Assembly: GCA_016234925.1 (NCBI GenBank)
Contig: JACRNI010000034.1
Coordinates: 1-44,318 of the forward strand
DNA from: Deltaproteobacteria bacterium
Lineage (GTDB): Bacteria; Desulfobacterota; GWC2-55-46; UBA9637; GWC2-42-11
Direction of reading: 5' to 3'
Length of the DNA stretch: 44,318 nt
A program made the position numbers and the translations under genes. Positions 41,395 to 44,318 of this stretch are shown piece by piece; positions within the stretch are counted from its first letter, which is position 1, and each line of letters starts with the position of its first letter. Below the pieces are notes generated by a model, which did no database searches, was not told the DNA's origin, and worked only from the letters and a program-made list of their open reading frames with translations.

Positions 41395-42591
41395 ATGAAA
41401 TATATTGTTTTGATAGGCGACGGGATGAGTGATGAACCAATTCCTGAACTCGGCAATAAAACGCCGCTTGAGGCTGCAAACACGCCGAACATGGACTTCC
41501 TTGCACAAAACGGTTCAATCGGTCTTTCAAAGAATGTGCCTGACGGCTATCCGCCCGGAAGCGATGTCGCAATCTTGAGCGTCCTCGGTTATGACCCAAG
41601 AAAATATTATACAGGCAGGTCTCCTCTTGAGGCTGCAAGCATTGGCGTAGAATTGTCAAAAGATGATTTGGCGCTTCGGTGCAACCTTGTTGCGCTTCTT
41701 GAACAGGGCGGAAAGATTTTTATGAATGATTACAGCGCGGGGCATATAACAACAGACGAGGCAAAAAGGATAATACTTGATTTGGACAAAGAACTTTCAG
41801 ACAGCGGCATTAAATTTTATCCCGGTGTTAGTTACAGGCATCTTATGGTTTGGAATGGCGGTCCAGATGCCGCTAAAATGGAGACAACCCCGCCGCATGA
41901 CATAACAGGAAAAGAAATCACTGATTATCTTCCAAAAGGCGAAGGCTCAAAAAAACTCATTCAACTTATGAACTCTTCACAGATGCTCTTAAAAGAGCAT
42001 CCTGTAAACATTGAAAGAGAGGAAAACGGCAAAAAGCCTGCAAATTCAATATGGCTCTGGGGACAGGGAAGAAGACCGCAGATGCCTACCTTAAAACAAA
42101 GGTTCGGCATAGAAGGCTCTGTCATATCTGCTGTTGATTTGGTAAAGGGCGTAGGCATATATGCAGGACTTAATGTTGTGAATGTTCCGGGCGCAACAGG
42201 GTATCTTGATACAAATTATAAAGGCAAGGCAGAGTATGCCTTGAAGGAACTTGAGACAAAGGACTTTGTGTGCGTTCATGTTGAGGCGCCTGATGAGGCA
42301 GGGCATACAGGAAATTTAAAAGATAAAATCAAGGCAATAGAAGACTTTGATGAAAAGATAGTCGGCGCTGTTTTAAAAGGCATGGAGAAGTTTAAAGAAT
42401 TCAGGGTTGTTGTGCTTCCAGACCATCCCACGCCTATAGCAAAGAAGACGCACACAAGAGACCCTGTGCCATTTGTGCTTTATCCGGCAAAGACAAGTAA
42501 TGGCAAGGCATATACAGAGGCAGAGGCAAAGGCAAGCGGCCTGTTTATAGAGCAAGGGCACAAGCTTATAGAGAGGCTTTTTGAGAGGTAA
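41395..42591 (+). CDS. ApgM-type cofactor-independent phosphoglycerate mutase family protein, proposed homoserine kinase
   Basis: 398 residues of the alkaline-phosphatase-like ApgM family. Metal Asp9 in IGDGMSDEP, the catalytic region YPPGSDVAILSVLGYDP (52-68, Ser56), APDEAGHTG and VVLPDHPTP blocks are present. In deltaproteobacterial and related genomes, a branch of this family sits beside hom and thrC where thrB is absent and has been proposed as an alternative homoserine kinase. That arrangement is seen here. I infer homoserine phosphorylation as its main job, with phosphoglycerate mutase as the alternative. Confidence 0.9.
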   Translation: MKYIVLIGDGMSDEPIPELGNKTPLEAANTPNMDFLAQNGSIGLSKNVPDGYPPGSDVAILSVLGYDPRKYYTGRSPLEAASIGVELSKDDLALRCNLVALLEQGGKIFMNDYSAGHITTDEAKRIILDLDKELSDSGIKFYPGVSYRHLMVWNGGPDAAKMETTPPHDITGKEITDYLPKGEGSKKLIQLMNSSQMLLKEHPVNIEREENGKKPANSIWLWGQGRRPQMPTLKQRFGIEGSVISAVDLVKGVGIYAGLNVVNVPGATGYLDTNYKGKAEYALKELETKDFVCVHVEAPDEAGHTGNLKDKIKAIEDFDEKIVGAVLKGMEKFKEFRVVVLPDHPTPIAKKTHTRDPVPFVLYPAKTSNGKAYTEAEAKASGLFIEQGHKLIERLFER

Positions 42592-42612
42592 GAAAAAAGG
42601 GGGAGATAAATA

Positions 42613-42657
42613 AATCCCACTCTTGTGGGGACAGATTTTAAATCTGCCCCCAGTGGA
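42613..42657. repeat. Small palindromic repeat after apgM
   Basis: CCCAC-tctt-GTGGG is followed by acagattttaaatctgcccc, a short AT-centred palindrome. No T-run follows, so a terminator role is uncertain. It resembles the ccctgc/ctgaa palindromes found in frame in mfd. Confidence 0.5.
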
Positions 42658-42723
42658 TTAGGGGAAATTTGAATATGGATTTTCGGGACAAGGCAATCTA
42701 AAACCGTAACAATAATAATATAG

Positions 42724-42760
42724 ATTTTGCACTAATTTGTGTTATAATAATGTGCAAAAT
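42724..42760 (+). promoter_or_regulatory. vapBC promoter with inverted-repeat operator
   Basis: ATTTTGCAC (42724-42732) and GTGCAAAAT (42752-42760) form a perfect 9-bp inverted repeat flanking a consensus -10 hexamer TATAAT (42743-42748). This fits an autoregulated toxin-antitoxin promoter where VapB, alone or with VapC, covers the -10 region. Confidence 0.75.
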
Positions 42761-42780
42761 AATTATAAAAAGGAGTGCAT

Positions 42781-42978
42781 ATGCGAGCCACTATAACCAT
42801 AGAAAAAGATATGCTTGACAGCATCCTCAGGGAAACACACGCAAAAAGCAAGACTTCTGCTGTAAAAATAGTTATAGATGACTATTTGCGAAGAAAAAAA
42901 GTAGAGAAGATAAAATCAATGAAAGGCAAACTTGAATTTGACAAATCTGCTGAAGAGATAAGGCATTATGAACGGTGA
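42781..42978 (+). CDS. vapB: VapB-type antitoxin
   Basis: 65 residues from ATG 42781, five bases after AGGAG; an upstream in-frame GTG at 42775 overlaps the ribosome site and is rejected. The N-terminus MRATITIEKDMLDSIL and following KTSAVKIVIDDYLRRKKVEK form a ribbon-helix-helix DNA-binding fold. The C-terminus (KLEFDKSAEEIRHYER) would wrap the toxin. It overlaps vapC by 11 bp and is likely bound to the inverted repeat upstream. Confidence 0.9.
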   Translation: MRATITIEKDMLDSILRETHAKSKTSAVKIVIDDYLRRKKVEKIKSMKGKLEFDKSAEEIRHYER

Positions 42979-43363
42979 GAAGGTCTTAATAGACACCTCA
43001 GTGTGGATAGACTACTTTAAGTCTGCAAACAACAGTATTGCTGAACAGGTTGATGAAATTTTAACCAATGCAGAGGTTTATGTTCCCAAATCTGTTATTG
43101 CTGAACTCATTCAGGGCGCAAAGTCAGAAAAGGAAATATCAGTGATTGAGGAATTTGTGAATGCCTTCCATCTCGTTGACCAATCAGAGGATACATGGTC
43201 AAAGGCAGGCAAACTATCTTATACAATGAAAAGAAAAGGCATCACAGCAAACCTCATGGATTGTTATCTGGCTGTAATTGCACAAGAAAACAATTGTAAA
43301 ATCTTTACCCTTGATAGACATTTTAAAGATATTAAAAGGTTTTTGAGGATTGAACTTGTATAA
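42968..43363 (+). CDS. vapC: VapC-type PIN-domain ribonuclease toxin
   Basis: 131 residues, PIN domain. Acidic residues expected in the active site appear in order: Asp9 (LIDTSVWIDYF), Glu in IAELIQG (about 44), Asp in LMDCYLAVIA (about 97), and Asp in FTLDRHFK (about 115). It cleaves RNA (often tRNA) when freed from VapB. Translation is coupled to vapB by overlap. It is next to a methylase gene hit by an IS element, a typical accessory-gene setting. Confidence 0.93.
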   Translation: MNGEKVLIDTSVWIDYFKSANNSIAEQVDEILTNAEVYVPKSVIAELIQGAKSEKEISVIEEFVNAFHLVDQSEDTWSKAGKLSYTMKRKGITANLMDCYLAVIAQENNCKIFTLDRHFKDIKRFLRIELV

Positions 43364-43466
43364 TAAGCAGGAAGGGTGGAAAATTGTAGCAGTTGTAATA
43401 TAAAATTAAGCGGGATTGTGATATTGCAAGACCTGACCCTATGACACTCCTATTTAAAATATAAAA

Positions 43467-43934
43467 ATGGCAGATAAAAATTTCAAATCTTCTCTTGAGA
43501 CATTGCTCAAAAAAGACAGCCGGCTTGTTGACAAAGACAAGGAACTAAACCTTGCAATGATTCGGGAACTTGCAGACAAGACAGACGAAAAACTCATTGA
43601 ATTGCTTTTAAGCAATGAAGAGGCAACAAAAAAGTTTTTTCTCACAGTAAAAAATGTTTTGGTATTTAAACAACACGACTTCAAATTCTTTTTAGACGCA
43701 AACCAGATTGACAACAGTTACACTGACTACGAAAACAGAATTGGATTAGCAAGCGGAAACCGCTTGCTAAAAGACAGTGGTGATGTTGTTTTAAATTTTC
43801 CTTTCAAAGATTGTGTGTTGGAAGGCGGACAAAGCACCGAAGAAGGAACAGATGAATACTTTTTATACAATGAAGAAAAAGATAAGTATGAAGTCAAAGT
43901 AACAAAAAGAAAAGAAATATTTTTCAATGAGGTG
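43467..43934 (+). pseudogene. N-terminal fragment of a site-specific DNA methyltransferase, cut by an IS element
   Basis: The fragment starts MADKNFKSSLETLLKKD and reads through ENRIGLAS, DVVLNFPFKDCVLEGGQS and RKEIFFNEV. This resembles the N-terminal region of type III (Mod-like) adenine methyltransferases, before the catalytic motifs. After residue 156 the frame runs into foreign sequence and stops at 43971-43973. The insertion point is about 43933. No catalytic motif is retained, so the fragment is probably non-functional. Confidence 0.75.
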
Positions 43935-44318
43935 TGCACTTCCCCCGAAATAGCGGACACACCGAAAGGTTAGGTTATAATACAATCTTAAAACCTTAGG
44001 AGGTGTGAAATGCAGGAGAGAAAAGGGAATAGGAAGTATGATAAGCAGTTTAAGGAAGAAGCAGTAAGGCTAGCAACAGAGGAAGGGCGAAAGGTTACTG
44101 AAGTAGCTCGGAGCCTTGGGATACATGAGAACCTGTTACGCACATGGAAGCGGAAGTATCAAGAAGATCCAGCAGGCAGTTTTCCCGGGAAGGGGTACCT
44201 AAAGCCCCAAGGAGAAGAGTTTAGGAAGTTGCAGAAAGAAAACGCCAATCTCAAGGAGGATAGGAAAATCCTAAAAAAAGCGTTGGCCATCTTCTCAAAA
44301 CACCCCAAATGAAATAAT
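43933..44318 (+). mobile_element. Left part of an IS3-family insertion sequence
   Basis: A terminal sequence begins TGTGCACTTCCCCCGAAAT, in which TG ends and a short C-run are typical of IS3-family ends. It is followed by an IS3-type orfA at 44010. It interrupts the methyltransferase reading frame. The right end, orfB and the target duplication lie outside the window. Confidence 0.8.
44010..44312 (+). CDS. IS3-family transposase OrfA
   Basis: 100 residues with a helix-turn-helix N-terminus (YDKQFKEEAVRLATEEGRKV, ARSLGIHENLLRTWKRKY) and a leucine-zipper-like C-terminus (EFRKLQKENANLKED). A run A-AAA-AAA-G (44273-44280) in the phase expected of a -1 slippery site lies 30 bp before the stop. 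It should direct formation of the OrfAB fusion transposase whose OrfB half is off the window. RBS TAGGAGG precedes the ATG. Confidence 0.93.
   Translation: MQERKGNRKYDKQFKEEAVRLATEEGRKVTEVARSLGIHENLLRTWKRKYQEDPAGSFPGKGYLKPQGEEFRKLQKENANLKEDRKILKKALAIFSKHPK

Overview
The window looks like a chromosome segment of a Gram-negative, anaerobic or facultative bacterium. The envelope genes support Gram-negative: a Tol system, two parvulin-type periplasmic foldases (one a lipoprotein) and a predicted outer-membrane barrel. The cobalamin genes are of the oxygen-independent type (CbiD, CbiE-CbiT, CbiX, CbiC). Base composition is moderately AT-rich. Gene content and the abundance of short interspersed repeats resemble deltaproteobacterial or Nitrospirota environmental genomes; that placement is inference only.

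Layout. 1-2056: tolQ-tolR-tolA-like operon on the minus strand, the tolA-like gene running off the left edge. 2263-4567: an MBL-fold hydrolase and a phosphohexomutase. 4585-7463: a restriction-modification island (N6-adenine methylase plus a probable PD-(D/E)XK endonuclease) with small ORFs downstream. 7689-14786: a GDP-mannose-type nucleotidyltransferase with a fused, apparently degenerate mutase domain, an MscS channel with a cyclic-nucleotide domain, a P460-like c-type cytochrome and a chemoreceptor. 14806-21900: a long minus-strand cobalamin/cobalt operon headed by a cobalamin riboswitch and an intrinsic terminator: cbiX-cbiC fusion, cbiQ, cbiO, cbtB, a small membrane protein, cbiD, cbiE-cbiT, cobI/cbiL, with the chemoreceptor 19 bp further on. 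22026-27022: outer-membrane barrel (+), cbiM with a CbiN-like tail (-), and a large GGDEF-EAL sensor (+). 27169-35955 (-): comEA-like gene, cimA, pdxA, two parvulin-type foldases, mfd. 36059-42591 (+): lipA, an aminotransferase, hom, thrC, a SprA-related protein and apgM, the last being a candidate for the missing homoserine kinase. 42725-44318 (+): vapBC with its operator-promoter, then a DNA methyltransferase gene cut by an IS3-type element that leaves the window on the right.

The most unusual aspect is the density of short repeats. Several families of palindromic elements fill the intergenic spaces, some nested in one another, and one pair forms a long inverted repeat around comEA-cimA. 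In addition, heptanucleotide and octanucleotide tandem arrays and small palindromes lie in frame inside at least nine genes (MBL hydrolase, cobI, cbiET, cbiD, cbiXC, comEA, pdxA, a surA-like gene, mfd), adding linker-like or N-terminal peptide segments without breaking the frame. Because 7 and 8 are not multiples of 3, an array of such units encodes the same cyclic peptide in all three frames of a strand, so its insertion is unusually tolerant of reading phase. I regard this as the best candidate for an under-described phenomenon here.

No tRNA, rRNA or CRISPR array was recognised. All calls come from reading the sequence; no database search was run.
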